A stretch of DNA of 64,000 nt from an uncultured Pelagibacteraceae bacterium. GTDB taxonomy: Bacteria; Pseudomonadota; Alphaproteobacteria; Pelagibacterales; AG-422-B15. Shown here one piece after another: positions 18,104 to 27,344 of the stretch (within the stretch, counting starts at the first letter, position 1; each line of letters starts with the position of its first letter). The notes below the pieces were generated by a model, which had not been told where the DNA came from, did no database searches, and saw only the letters and a program-made list of their open reading frames with translations. The translations under genes were made by a program, and so were the position numbers. Location of the stretch: assembly GCA_902526005.1 (NCBI GenBank), contig CABZIW010000001.1:158988-222987 (forward strand). Direction: 5' to 3'.

Positions 18104-19634
18104 GCAAAATCTTTTTAATTTCAGAATATTTAAACGGCTTGTAAAATGAAATTAGAATAAAATAAAGCAATATTGAAGAAAGTACTGAAAATAAAAGAAA
18201 TATAATTTCATAGCCTTGAAGAAAATTAAATAGAATTTCCAAATAGTTTTCTAAAAAAATTAAATACAGATACATGATAAACGAAACAATAATAATAATT
18301 GCGCCAGGGAAGATAATTCCTCTACTAATTTGATAATAATTATTTTTATACAAGCTATAATTCGTCAATAAAACGCTTATCCATGCTGATAAACTAGTAG
18401 CTATCGGAATTCCAATAAAACCTACATTCACAAATAAGACTATACTTAAGGTTGTATTTAAGACTAAATTTGTTGCAGTGATATACAAGGTAGGTCTTGC
18501 ATTCTCATATGCAAAAAATATTGGTGTATAAATTTTCATTAGAATAAAAGCTACAAGACCTAAAGAATAGAATTTGAGAGCTTTAGAGGTAAATAATGAA
18601 GAGTTTTCGTTAAATTCACCTCTTTCGAAAAGTACGGCTATTATTTGCTCTGAGAGTGCAAAAATTCCTACAGATGCAGGAACTGCAAGCAGCAATGAGT
18701 AAACTAATGTTTGTTCTATTGTATCATGAATTTTTTCAAAACTCTCCGATCTTATCTTACTTGAAATTGAGGGCAGCATGGCAACACCAATTGCTATGCC
18801 AATAAGGGCAAGAGGTAATTGGTAGATGCGATCAGCATAATAAAGATATGAAATGGCACCACTCTCATATGAGGCAATGATTGTTCCAATTAAAATATTT
18901 ATCTGCAACAACCCAGATGAAAAAAAACTTGCTGTAAACAACTTTATAAAACGCTTAACATAACTAGTGTATATTTTTTTAGTAAAGAAAAAAAATATTT
19001 TTTCTCTGGCTAAAGCAATAATAAGAAATGCTATCTGTAACAGACCAGCAACAATAACGCTCCAGGATAAGAATGTTAAAAAATCAGCTGCTGTATAAGC
19101 GGCAGTGATCAGTGCTATTATTAATGTTATATTTAATATTATTGGAAGAGCTGCTGACAATGCAAACTTGTTATGTGAATTAAGAATTGATGAGCAAATT
19201 GACGAGATACTTATTAAAATTAAAAAAGGAAAAATAATTCTTGAAACTGCAACCAGCTCATTAAATTTATCACTATCGTTTGTAAATCCAGGGGCTAAAA
19301 TTGCAACAAAGGATGGCATAAAAACTTCAATTATTAGAACCACCAGAGATGAAGCTACTAAAAAAATCAGAAAAATACTCCCTGAAAATTTTTTTGACTC
19401 ATGACTAAGATTGTCTTTAATTAATTTAGTATAAATAGGTACAAATGCTGAGTTAAGTGCTCCTTCTGAAAAAATTCTTCTAAACGTATTTGGCAGCCTA
19501 AAAGCAACAAAGAAAATATCAGCTATTACTCCTGTTCCTAAAAAGTTAGCAATCAAAATATCTCTTAAAAAACCAAAAACTCTACTTATCGATGTAAATA
19601 AAGAATAAATAAGTGAGGACCTTATAACGTTCAT
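18099..19634 (-). CDS. murJ: Lipid II flippase MurJ (no stop codon of its own)
   Basis: Moves lipid II across the inner membrane for peptidoglycan synthesis. Residues 1-512 form a complete MVF-family protein with about 14 hydrophobic segments and the N-terminal signature SLIYSLFTSISRVFGFLRDILIANFLG. The open frame then continues without a stop into trpS. The MurJ part ends just after the last membrane segment with FKYSEIKKILQK, exactly where normal MurJ proteins end. murJ-trpS-usp adjacency is known in Alphaproteobacteria; the missing stop is not. The coordinates here give only the MurJ part. Confidence 0.93.
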
Positions 19635-19756
19635 ATAAACATTGTTTATTAATCTATTTTGATTTAAATAACTTCAAAAATAAAGGTTCATTCAATATAT
19701 ATCTTTTGAAATTGAAAAGCAGGTAAAAACCTATATAAAATCCAAAAAAAGAAAAT

Positions 19757-22024
19757 ATGACAAAAAAAGATAGGGAAGAGCATTTCAGCGAAAAAGAAGC
19801 ATTAGTGTTTCATACCCAAGGTAAGCCAGGCAAAATAGAAATTAAAGCTACGAAACCTCTAGAGACACAAAGAGACCTTTCATTAGCTTACTCTCCTGGT
19901 GTTGCGGCTCCTGTAAATGCTATAGCACAAGACATAAGCACAGTTTACGACTATACAAGCAAGGGTAATATAGTTGCAGTAATATCAAATGGAACTGCAA
20001 TATTAGGCCTTGGAAACTTAGGAGCTCATGCATCAAAACCAGTTATGGAGGGAAAATCTGTTTTATTTAAAAGATTTTCAGATATCGACTCAATTGATTT
20101 AGAAATTGATACCGAAGATGCTGAAAAATTTATTAACTCTGTAAAGTATTTAGGACCTTCTTTTGGAGGAATAAATCTTGAAGACATTAAAGCTCCTGAG
20201 TGTTTTATAATCGAAGACTCACTAAGAGAACAAATGGACATACCTATTTTCCATGATGATCAACATGGAACAGCAATTATATCTGCTGCAGCACTTATAA
20301 ATGCAATGGACCTTACAGGAAAAAAAATTAATGAAGCCAAAATTGTTGTTAATGGAGCAGGTGCTGCAGGTATTGCATGTCTGGAGCTCTTAAAAGCGAT
20401 GGGTATGCCAAATGAAAATGCAATATTATGTGATACCAAAGGAGTTATTCATACTGAAAGAAAAGAAAATATGAACCAGTGGAAATCTGCACATGCAGTG
20501 AAAACAAAGTGTAGAACTCTTGAAGATGCATTAAATGGAACTGATATTTTTTTTGGTCTCTCAATTGGCAATATCATTAGTCAAAAAATGGTTTTATCTA
20601 TGGCAGAAAAACCAATTATTTTTGCAATGGCTAATCCTGAACCTGAAATATTGCCTGAAAAGATTAAAGAATGTAGAAAAGACGCAATTATTGCTACTGG
20701 AAGATCAGATTATCCTAATCAGGTTAATAATGTACTAGGATTCCCCTATATATTTAGAGGTGCATTAGATGTAAGGGCAAAAACAATTAATCTTGAAATG
20801 AAGATCGCTGCGGCTAAAGCAATAGCTGATCTAGCCAAGGAAGATGTGCCAGATGAGGTAGCCAATGCTTATCCTGGGAAAAGACCTCAATACGGTCCAG
20901 ATTATATTATTCCTTCTCCCTTTGATCCAAGACTTATTAGTAAGGTTCCTCCAGCAGTTGCTAAAGCTGCAATGGATACTGGTGTTGCAAGGAAAGCAAT
21001 TGTAGATATTGAAAATTACTCGAATGAATTATCAGCTAGACTCAATCCTTCTGCTGGTCTTCTACAAAAAGTTTTTCAAGAAGTAAAAGAAAATCCAAAA
21101 AGAGTAATTTTTACTGAAGGTGAAGAAGAAGACATGATCAGAGCTGCAGTAATATTTCTCAACAATAGAATGGGCACTCCGATATTAATTGGAAGAGATG
21201 ACGTCATAAAAGATAAAATGCAGGAAATGGGGTTAGATTTTTTTGATCAAATGGAAATTCACAGTACTAGGAATAAATCTGAACATGATAGGTATGCTGA
21301 ACATATCTATCATCGTTTACAAAGAAAAGGGTTTTTAAAAAAGGATTGTTTAGATCTACTCAATCGGGAAAGAAATGTTTTTGCGGCATGTATGGTATCT
21401 TTAAAAGAAGCTGACGCAATGGTTTGTGGTTTAACAAGAAGCTATGCTGCGTCATTAGAAAGTATTGAATATGTTCTTGATCCAATACCTAATAAAACCA
21501 TTCTTGGCCTGACTGTGATGTTATGTAACGGAAGAACTATTTTTGTCGCTGACTCAAATGTGCATGATATGCCTAACGCTTCACAATTAGCAAATATTAC
21601 GCAAGAAAGTGCTGAAGTAGTGAGAGAAATATTTGGCGTTGAACCGAGAGCTGCGCTGGTTTCATATTCAAACTTTGGTAAGCCATTTACTGAAAGGTCA
21701 GTATATATGAGAGATGCAAAGAAAATTCTTGATGAAAGAAATGTTGATTTTGAATACGACGGAGAAATGGGTGCTAATACTGCTCTGAATGAAAATTTAA
21801 TGAGTCTTTATCCATTTTGTAAATTATCCGGCCCTGCAAACTTGTTAATTATGCCAGCTATTCACAGTGCAAGCATATCAACTAAGATGCTTCAGGAATT
21901 AGGAGGAGGTACACTAGTTGGACCATACTTGGTTGGCTTTAAAGAAAGTATACAAATTGCACCTTTGGGAGCAAATGTTGCTGACATTGTTAACTTAGCT
22001 GCATTATCAGCCTTTAAAAGTTAG
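19757..22024 (+). CDS. maeB: NADP-dependent malic enzyme (MaeB type, malic + phosphotransacetylase-like domains)
   Basis: Oxidatively decarboxylates malate to pyruvate, giving NADPH. The 755-residue protein has an N-terminal malic domain (LSLAYSPGVAAP, and the PVMEGKSVLFKRFSDIDS segment), an NAD(P)-binding domain (VVNGAGAAGIACLELL) and a C-terminal phosphotransacetylase-like domain from about residue 430 that serves as an allosteric acetyl-CoA sensor in the family. Length equals that of enteric MaeB, with no break. A 122-nt gap separates it from murJ; nothing other than AT-rich sequence is seen there. Its stop interlocks with that of the facing hydrolase. Confidence 0.96.
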   Translation: MTKKDREEHFSEKEALVFHTQGKPGKIEIKATKPLETQRDLSLAYSPGVAAPVNAIAQDISTVYDYTSKGNIVAVISNGTAILGLGNLGAHASKPVMEGKSVLFKRFSDIDSIDLEIDTEDAEKFINSVKYLGPSFGGINLEDIKAPECFIIEDSLREQMDIPIFHDDQHGTAIISAAALINAMDLTGKKINEAKIVVNGAGAAGIACLELLKAMGMPNENAILCDTKGVIHTERKENMNQWKSAHAVKTKCRTLEDALNGTDIFFGLSIGNIISQKMVLSMAEKPIIFAMANPEPEILPEKIKECRKDAIIATGRSDYPNQVNNVLGFPYIFRGALDVRAKTINLEMKIAAAKAIADLAKEDVPDEVANAYPGKRPQYGPDYIIPSPFDPRLISKVPPAVAKAAMDTGVARKAIVDIENYSNELSARLNPSAGLLQKVFQEVKENPKRVIFTEGEEEDMIRAAVIFLNNRMGTPILIGRDDVIKDKMQEMGLDFFDQMEIHSTRNKSEHDRYAEHIYHRLQRKGFLKKDCLDLLNRERNVFAACMVSLKEADAMVCGLTRSYAASLESIEYVLDPIPNKTILGLTVMLCNGRTIFVADSNVHDMPNASQLANITQESAEVVREIFGVEPRAALVSYSNFGKPFTERSVYMRDAKKILDERNVDFEYDGEMGANTALNENLMSLYPFCKLSGPANLLIMPAIHSASISTKMLQELGGGTLVGPYLVGFKESIQIAPLGANVADIVNLAALSAFKS

Positions 22025-22983
22025 TTTTTCAAAAAATAAGCGATCTCTTTAAGTGCTTGTTTCGCCTCAGGCAAAAAACCAAATATTTGCCAAACATGAG
22101 GTAGATTTTTGTATACACTTAAAGTCACTTCATTATTTCCATCTTTTATTTTAGATTCAAGATCCAGGGAGTCGCTATACAATATTTCAATATCACTAAC
22201 TTGTATCAAGGTTTTTGGATAGTTAGAGTATTTTGCGAATACTGGAGATATAAGAGGATTTTTATAATCTTGATTTGGGGCGTACCATTCTTTGACAGTT
22301 TTCTGCATAGAGAGCGATGTGTTTAACCAATTATCGTAAGATAAATAAGGATCTGACTTTGAATTTTCCTTGATGCTTCTTCCCTCGCCGGTAAGATCTG
22401 TCCATGGAGATAATAAAAATAGTTTTGAAGGTAATTTTTGATTTAGCTTTTGTAATTTTAATGTGCTGACTAAAGTTAAATTGCCTCCAGCTGAGTCCCC
22501 TCCAAAATAAATATTTTCATTTTTAAATCCTCTTTCTAATAAGGCATTATAACTGCTTATAGTTTCGTCGATTGCTTTAGGAAAATTATTTTCAGGTGAT
22601 AATGAGTAATCAATAGCAAATATTTGAATTGAAGACAACTTAGCTAATGTTACAAGCATATTTTGATGTGTCTCCGGTGATCCAGCTACATAACCCCCTC
22701 CATGAAGATAAAGTATACATTTTTCTTTATCGGAGTTTTTATTTATAAAATGTAAAGTTCTTGTTTCACTTAAATAAATTTCTTTAATATCGATAGATGA
22801 TTTGCTTTTATTGAAGATTAATTTTTGTAAAAGTTTAGAGCCTAATGAAATATCTTGATCAATGTAACCTTCCTGGTTCATCATCTTTCTTGCTTCGATG
22901 TAGGATCTTTCTTCAACAGGAGGCTGAACATCTTTTACATATTTTTTAAGCATGAAGTTGAGTATTTTTGATTGTATGCTCAT
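22021..22983 (-). CDS. Alpha/beta hydrolase, hormone-sensitive-lipase family
   Basis: A 320-residue cytoplasmic esterase-like protein. The HSL oxyanion-hole motif HGGGYVAGSPETH and the nucleophile elbow GGDSAGGNL are clear; the acid is probably in the segment VSDIEILYSDS and the His in LPHVWQIF near the C-terminus. The natural ester substrate is unknown. It lies 6 nt after gshB in the same direction and its stop codon interlocks with that of maeB (TTAG). Confidence 0.87.
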   Translation of the reverse strand: MSIQSKILNFMLKKYVKDVQPPVEERSYIEARKMMNQEGYIDQDISLGSKLLQKLIFNKSKSSIDIKEIYLSETRTLHFINKNSDKEKCILYLHGGGYVAGSPETHQNMLVTLAKLSSIQIFAIDYSLSPENNFPKAIDETISSYNALLERGFKNENIYFGGDSAGGNLTLVSTLKLQKLNQKLPSKLFLLSPWTDLTGEGRSIKENSKSDPYLSYDNWLNTSLSMQKTVKEWYAPNQDYKNPLISPVFAKYSNYPKTLIQVSDIEILYSDSLDLESKIKDGNNEVTLSVYKNLPHVWQIFGFLPEAKQALKEIAYFLKN

Positions 22984-22989
22984 ATCAAA

Positions 22990-23922
22990 TTAATTAGTTT
23001 TTAGAAGCTGATCCCAAATTATTTTTGAAATATCAATCTTATGAAGTTTTTTGATTTCTTGTATGCAGGTTGGTGACGTAACATTAATTTCCGTCAAATA
23101 TTTACCAATTACATCAATACCTACAAAAAAAAGTCCTTCATCTTTTAAAAATCCTTCGATTGCCTTACAAATATTTAAATCTTGTCTTGATATTTTGACC
23201 GCTTCACAGTTGCCGCCCACATGAATATTTGAGCGTATTTCGTTGTTCTTGGGTATCCTTCTCAATGCTGCAATTGGTTCTCCATTAACAAGAATTATTC
23301 TTTTATCTCCATGTTTGATTTCTGGAAGAAATTTTTGAATTACAAATGGCTCTTTAAGCTGGTCTATGAAACGTTCGATGATTTGATTATAGTTTTCATC
23401 TTGTTTATCAAGTAAAAATATACTTTCGCCTCCATTGCCGTAGAGGGGTTTAATTACGCACTTTCCATTTTGTTTTATAAAATCATTTATTTCTTTTTTT
23501 TCTCTAGTGATAACTGTTGGAGGTATTATTTCTTTATAAGATAGCATTGAAATTTTTTCTGGTGCGTTTCTTATCCCATTTGGATGATTGATAAACTTAG
23601 TCGTCCCTTTTACTTGTTCTAAGAGATGCATAGAAGAAATATATTCCATGTTATAAGGCGGATCCTGTCGAATGAAAACATAATTGAAATTATCAACCCT
23701 TACTTGTTTAGGATAACCAATTACATAATTTTTTAATTTATTATCTTTAAAAGAAATTTCTCTTGCCTGTGCATATACCAAATTATTTTTAAATGTCAGA
23801 CTACTTGGTAAAAAATAAAAATTCTTATTTTTTCTTTTTTGGGACTCTAGAATTAATGGTAAGGAACTATCAGTCTTGATATTGAGCTTATCAATTTCAT
23901 CAATTTGAAAACCTACGTTCAT
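22990..23922 (-). CDS. gshB: Glutathione synthetase
   Basis: ATP-grasp enzyme that adds glycine to gamma-glutamylcysteine. The 310-residue protein shows the N-terminal MNVGFQIDEIDKL segment, the FIRQDPPYNMEYI motif, the ATP-grasp elements CVIKPLYGNGGESIF and RIILVNGEPIAALRR, and the C-terminal INVTSPTCIQEI metal-binding strand. It is 5 nt downstream of the BON lipoprotein gene. In many relatives yraN lies between rsmI and gshB; here the BON gene holds that place. Confidence 0.95.
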   Translation of the reverse strand: MNVGFQIDEIDKLNIKTDSSLPLILESQKRKNKNFYFLPSSLTFKNNLVYAQAREISFKDNKLKNYVIGYPKQVRVDNFNYVFIRQDPPYNMEYISSMHLLEQVKGTTKFINHPNGIRNAPEKISMLSYKEIIPPTVITREKKEINDFIKQNGKCVIKPLYGNGGESIFLLDKQDENYNQIIERFIDQLKEPFVIQKFLPEIKHGDKRIILVNGEPIAALRRIPKNNEIRSNIHVGGNCEAVKISRQDLNICKAIEGFLKDEGLFFVGIDVIGKYLTEINVTSPTCIQEIKKLHKIDISKIIWDQLLKTN

Positions 23923-23927
23923 TTAAA

Positions 23928-24518
23928 CTAAAATTCATCAGTTTTAATTGTAATATAGTCTATAACTTCTTCAACACCATATACTTCTCTAGCAATATTA
24001 ATTACTAAATCTCTTTCATCCTCGCTTCCAGCAATACCTATGATGTAGACCAGCTTATTAACTGTCTCAATACTATAATTTAATGAATTAACATTTTCAT
24101 TTAATATAAGTTTTCCCTTTACCTTTGTGCTTATAACAAGATCATCAGCAAAGTTAATTATATTATCTGAGTTTGATATTTGGATTTCATTAATAACAGT
24201 TTGTACTCCTTTTACTCCCCAAGCAATCCGTGTTGCTTCAATTTTAAGATCTATATTCTCTATTGTCCCAGTTAATAACACTCTTCCTTGTGACACCTCA
24301 ACATCAATATTAAAAAATAATTTTTCGTTTTGATCAAAATATGTATTTTTTATTAAAGTTTTAATAATTGTATCATCAACAAACTCTCCAATTGATCTAT
24401 CTTCTTGATTGACTGTAACTACCTTAACAGCTGTGCCGGTTGCTACTTGTGCACAGTGAGCTATCAAGATAGAGGGTAGAATTATATAAACTAAAGTATA
24501 AACAAACTTAATGTGCAT
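23928..24518 (-). CDS. BON-domain lipoprotein
   Basis: A 196-residue secreted protein with a signal peptide ending in ILIAHC, giving a possible lipidated Cys22 (His at -1 is atypical for a lipobox). The mature part has two BON domains: one around DDTIIKTLIKNTYFDQ...VLLTGTIENIDLKIEATRIAWGVKGVQTVINEI, the second around DLVISTKVKGKLI...VYIIGIAGSEDERDLVINIAREVYGVEEVIDYI. BON domains bind phospholipid membranes, and OsmY/DolP-like proteins help outer-membrane integrity. Function here is inferred from the fold only. Confidence 0.88.
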   Translation of the reverse strand: MHIKFVYTLVYIILPSILIAHCAQVATGTAVKVVTVNQEDRSIGEFVDDTIIKTLIKNTYFDQNEKLFFNIDVEVSQGRVLLTGTIENIDLKIEATRIAWGVKGVQTVINEIQISNSDNIINFADDLVISTKVKGKLILNENVNSLNYSIETVNKLVYIIGIAGSEDERDLVINIAREVYGVEEVIDYITIKTDEF

Positions 24519-24549
24519 TATAAATCATTATTATATATCAAAATTAATA

Positions 24550-25440
24550 TCATTGCTTATTTTTTATTAGTAACTGATATACCTCTCTTTTTGAAAGATT
24601 AAAGAAAGTTGAAATAATTTTTGAAATTTTAGATGTATTAAGCCCTGCAGCAATAAGTTGATCAGATAATATTGAAATTTCTTCATTTGAAATTTTATTT
24701 TCTTTACTTTGACAAAGAGGCTTAACCACAAATGTTATTTCACCTAAAATTTTTTTTCTGTTTCTCAGTTTTTCAATTACTTCTGTAATATTCGAGTTAA
24801 TGACTTCTTCATTCTTTTTAGTTAATTCTCTTACGAATGTTACCTCACAACTACCATAATGATCATTGATAAAATTAAGTGTTTTTAAAATTCGCAGAGG
24901 TGATTCAAAAAATATTACTGCACATTCAAGTTTTTTTATCAAATCCAATTCTTTTAGAGCTTCATTTTTATGTCTTGGAAAGAAACTTCTAAACATAAAA
25001 GATTTTTGAGCAAAACTTGACAAAACATAGCTTGATATAGTTGCTGATGGTCCAGGTAATGAAAATACATTAATTTTTTTTTCGTCACAAAGTTTTATGA
25101 GATCTGAACCAGGATCCGAAATTATTGGTGTACCGGCATCAGATATTATTGCAATTGATAATCCCGCTTGTAATTTTTTTATTATTAATGGAATAGAGTT
25201 TTTTGAGTTGAATTTATGAAATGGTTTTAGTTGGGTTTTAATGCCATATTTATTCGTTAATTTCTTACTTATACGAGTATCTTCACATAAGATTAAATCT
25301 ACACAAGACAGAATTTTAAGAGATCGTAGGGTAATATCACCTAAATTACCAATTGGAGTTGCCACAATGTATAATCCATTTTGAACCTTTTCGTATTCTA
25401 ATAATTCATTAATATAATCTTTGTTTAGCTTTATGTTCAT
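24550..25440 (-). CDS. rsmI: 16S rRNA (cytidine-1402-2'-O)-methyltransferase RsmI
   Basis: Methylates the ribose of C1402 in the decoding centre. The 296-residue protein has the tetrapyrrole-methylase fold with the RsmI signature LYIVATPIGNLGDITLRSLKIL (from residue 23), the CEDTR motif, ISDAGTPIISDPG and a C-terminal helical region (LSKREVYQLLIKN). About 20 residues precede the core, so a later start is possible. The ATG abuts the start codon of the divergent lipoprotein gene with no bases between. Confidence 0.95.
   Translation of the reverse strand: MNIKLNKDYINELLEYEKVQNGLYIVATPIGNLGDITLRSLKILSCVDLILCEDTRISKKLTNKYGIKTQLKPFHKFNSKNSIPLIIKKLQAGLSIAIISDAGTPIISDPGSDLIKLCDEKKINVFSLPGPSATISSYVLSSFAQKSFMFRSFFPRHKNEALKELDLIKKLECAVIFFESPLRILKTLNFINDHYGSCEVTFVRELTKKNEEVINSNITEVIEKLRNRKKILGEITFVVKPLCQSKENKISNEEISILSDQLIAAGLNTSKISKIISTFFNLSKREVYQLLIKNKQ
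25413..25418 (+). promoter_or_regulatory. -10 box candidate for the LpoA-like gene, inside rsmI
   Basis: A perfect TATAAT at 25413-25418 on the plus strand would start transcription near 25425, about 16 nt before the lipoprotein ATG. The -35 element at the right spacing is weak (TTCGTA). It lies within the rsmI coding region. Confidence 0.4.
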
Positions 25441-26733
25441 ATGTATCTAAAAAAAAAATTTATACTACTAATAGCTGTCTTTACATTCATTGGCTTTCTA
25501 AGTTGTGAGACTCCAAATAATCACCAAAATGAAACTACCACATATAATAAATCTATAAAATTAGATAATAAGAATATAAATAATAATTCATTATCATCGC
25601 AGAATTTGAATGAAGAAAAAGATACTGCTCAAAGGGAATTTCTTAATATTGTTTTGATGCTCCCTATAAGCGGTAAACATTATCAAATAGGTAAATCATT
25701 ATTAAACTCTGCTCAATTGGCTGTTGAAAAAAAAAATAATAAGAAAATAATATTTACAATAATTGATACAGGTGATGAAGAGCAGTTACTATCTCGATTA
25801 TATAGCGTACTTGAAAATGATATAGATATAATTATCGGGCCAGTTTTCTCTGATAAAGCAAATCAGGTCAGGGAGGTTACAAAAAATAAAGATATACCCA
25901 TTATTGCATTTTCTAATAATTCTAAAATACAAGACAACAGGTTATATGTATTTGGGCTTAAATTAGAAGATGAAATAAAGGAATTATTAACCTATTCCAT
26001 TAAGCGTAATTTAAAAAAATATGCTGTATTAGTTCCAAGAAATGAGTTTGGAAGTCGTGTTGAAAAAGAAATTAAACAATTTCAGTCTAAAAATAATTTA
26101 TCAACCTTTAACTTTACTTTCTATAATCCAAATTCTCAAGATTTTTATGATGTTTCAAAGAATGTTTCTAATTTTGAAGAAAGAAAAGCTAATTTAGAAA
26201 AGAAGATTAAACAATTGGAAAAAGAAAATTCTGAAAAAGCTAAAGAGGAATTGAAGAAGTTAAAAAAATTAGATACTTACGGTGAATTAAATTTTGAAGC
26301 CTTGATAATTTTTGCGCAAAATTTTCAAGAGGTGTCAAACTTCAGTTCTATACTTCCATATTACGACGTAGACCCTAAAAAAGTGCAATATATTGGAAGT
26401 TCATTGTGGGCTAAAAATTTATCACTAAAAGAACCAGGTTTAGATAATGGATACTTCGCTTCACTTGACATAGATAATCGGAGAAAATTTGAGGATATGT
26501 ATTTAGAAATTTTCAATACTAAGCCACACTCTTTAGCGGCGTTAAGTTATGATATTATTGGACTCATCAGTAATCTTCATCAAGACAAAAACAATTTCAC
26601 AATAGAAAAGCTGCATAACTCCAATGGCTTTATTGGTATAAACGGATGGTTTAAAATGAATTCAAATGGCAATGTTTCACGTCAACCAAAAATATATAAA
26701 ATAAGGAATCAAAAATTTAGTCTTTTAAATTAA
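25441..26733 (+). CDS. LpoA-like penicillin-binding protein activator (lipoprotein)
   Basis: The 430-residue protein has a lipoprotein signal peptide with lipobox FLSC (Cys22), a low-complexity Asn-rich linker to about residue 65, and a periplasmic-binding-protein type I fold beginning at IVLMLPISGKHYQIGKSLLNSA. This is the alphaproteobacterial relative of LpoA, which activates PBP1a from the outer membrane. A Lys/Glu-rich coiled-coil segment (about residues 245-275) is inserted in the binding fold. The gene is fixed opposite rsmI in the class. Its stop interlocks with that of rdgB as TTAA. Confidence 0.85.
   Translation: MYLKKKFILLIAVFTFIGFLSCETPNNHQNETTTYNKSIKLDNKNINNNSLSSQNLNEEKDTAQREFLNIVLMLPISGKHYQIGKSLLNSAQLAVEKKNNKKIIFTIIDTGDEEQLLSRLYSVLENDIDIIIGPVFSDKANQVREVTKNKDIPIIAFSNNSKIQDNRLYVFGLKLEDEIKELLTYSIKRNLKKYAVLVPRNEFGSRVEKEIKQFQSKNNLSTFNFTFYNPNSQDFYDVSKNVSNFEERKANLEKKIKQLEKENSEKAKEELKKLKKLDTYGELNFEALIIFAQNFQEVSNFSSILPYYDVDPKKVQYIGSSLWAKNLSLKEPGLDNGYFASLDIDNRRKFEDMYLEIFNTKPHSLAALSYDIIGLISNLHQDKNNFTIEKLHNSNGFIGINGWFKMNSNGNVSRQPKIYKIRNQKFSLLN
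25459..25464 (-). promoter_or_regulatory. -10 box candidate for rsmI, inside the LpoA-like gene
   Basis: On the minus strand TATAAA (25464-25459) would start transcription near 25453, about 13 nt before the rsmI ATG. No good -35 hexamer is seen. It lies in the signal-peptide coding part of the neighbouring gene. Confidence 0.3.
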
Positions 26734-27344
26734 TCAATAAATCTTTCCAAATACGTTTTCATTTTTTTAAATGCTATTGATCGATGACTTATTCTTTCCT
26801 TATAATCGAAATTCATTTCACCAAATGTTTTTTTATAACCAGTTGGTACAAAAATAGGATCATATCCAAAACCATTTTTACCCAGAGGGGGAAACTGAAC
26901 ATGTCCATATTTTTTTCCTTCGAATACTCTGTAATTATTATCTGGAAAATAAATGGATAAAGCACAACAAAAAAAAGCTTTTCGAGAGCTCTTGTTTACA
27001 TAATTATTTTTTTGAATTTTTTTATGTATTTTTCTGATTGCCGTGTTGAAATTTTTATCCTTTCCTGCCCATCTGGCTGAATATATTCCAGGCTGATTAC
27101 CAAGCGATAGAATACAAAGGCCACTATCGTCAGCTATGGCAGGAATGCCTGATTTTTTGGCAGCATTTTTTGATTTTATTAGAGAATTTTCTTTAAAAGT
27201 TTTTCCGTTTTCGATTGGTTCATTGATACAAAATTTTTTTGCAGAGTAAATTTTAAATCCCATTGGCTTTAATAAAGATCTGATTTCTCTTACCTTTCCT
27301 TCGTTATGGCTGGCAATAACTATTTCTTTTATATTTTTAATCAC
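26730..27344 (-). CDS. rdgB: dITP/XTP pyrophosphatase (RdgB/HAM1)
   Basis: Removes non-canonical purine nucleoside triphosphates such as dITP and XTP. The 204-residue protein has the HAM1 signatures IVIASHNEGKVREIRSLL (near the N-terminus), AIADDSGLCILSLGNQPGIYSARWAG and GFGYDPIFVPTGYKKTFGEM, and ends with SHRSIAFKKM. It overlaps rph by 8 nt, the standard alphaproteobacterial pair. Confidence 0.96.
   Translation of the reverse strand: MIKNIKEIVIASHNEGKVREIRSLLKPMGFKIYSAKKFCINEPIENGKTFKENSLIKSKNAAKKSGIPAIADDSGLCILSLGNQPGIYSARWAGKDKNFNTAIRKIHKKIQKNNYVNKSSRKAFFCCALSIYFPDNNYRVFEGKKYGHVQFPPLGKNGFGYDPIFVPTGYKKTFGEMNFDYKERISHRSIAFKKMKTYLERFID

Noticed and set aside
19635-19756. tRNA or small RNA in the murJ-maeB gap
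   Set aside because: No cloverleaf or stable GC-containing stem; simply AT-rich.
22760-22780. Second parS-like site (GTTTCAC half)
   Set aside because: Only one half matches; the palindrome is not completed.
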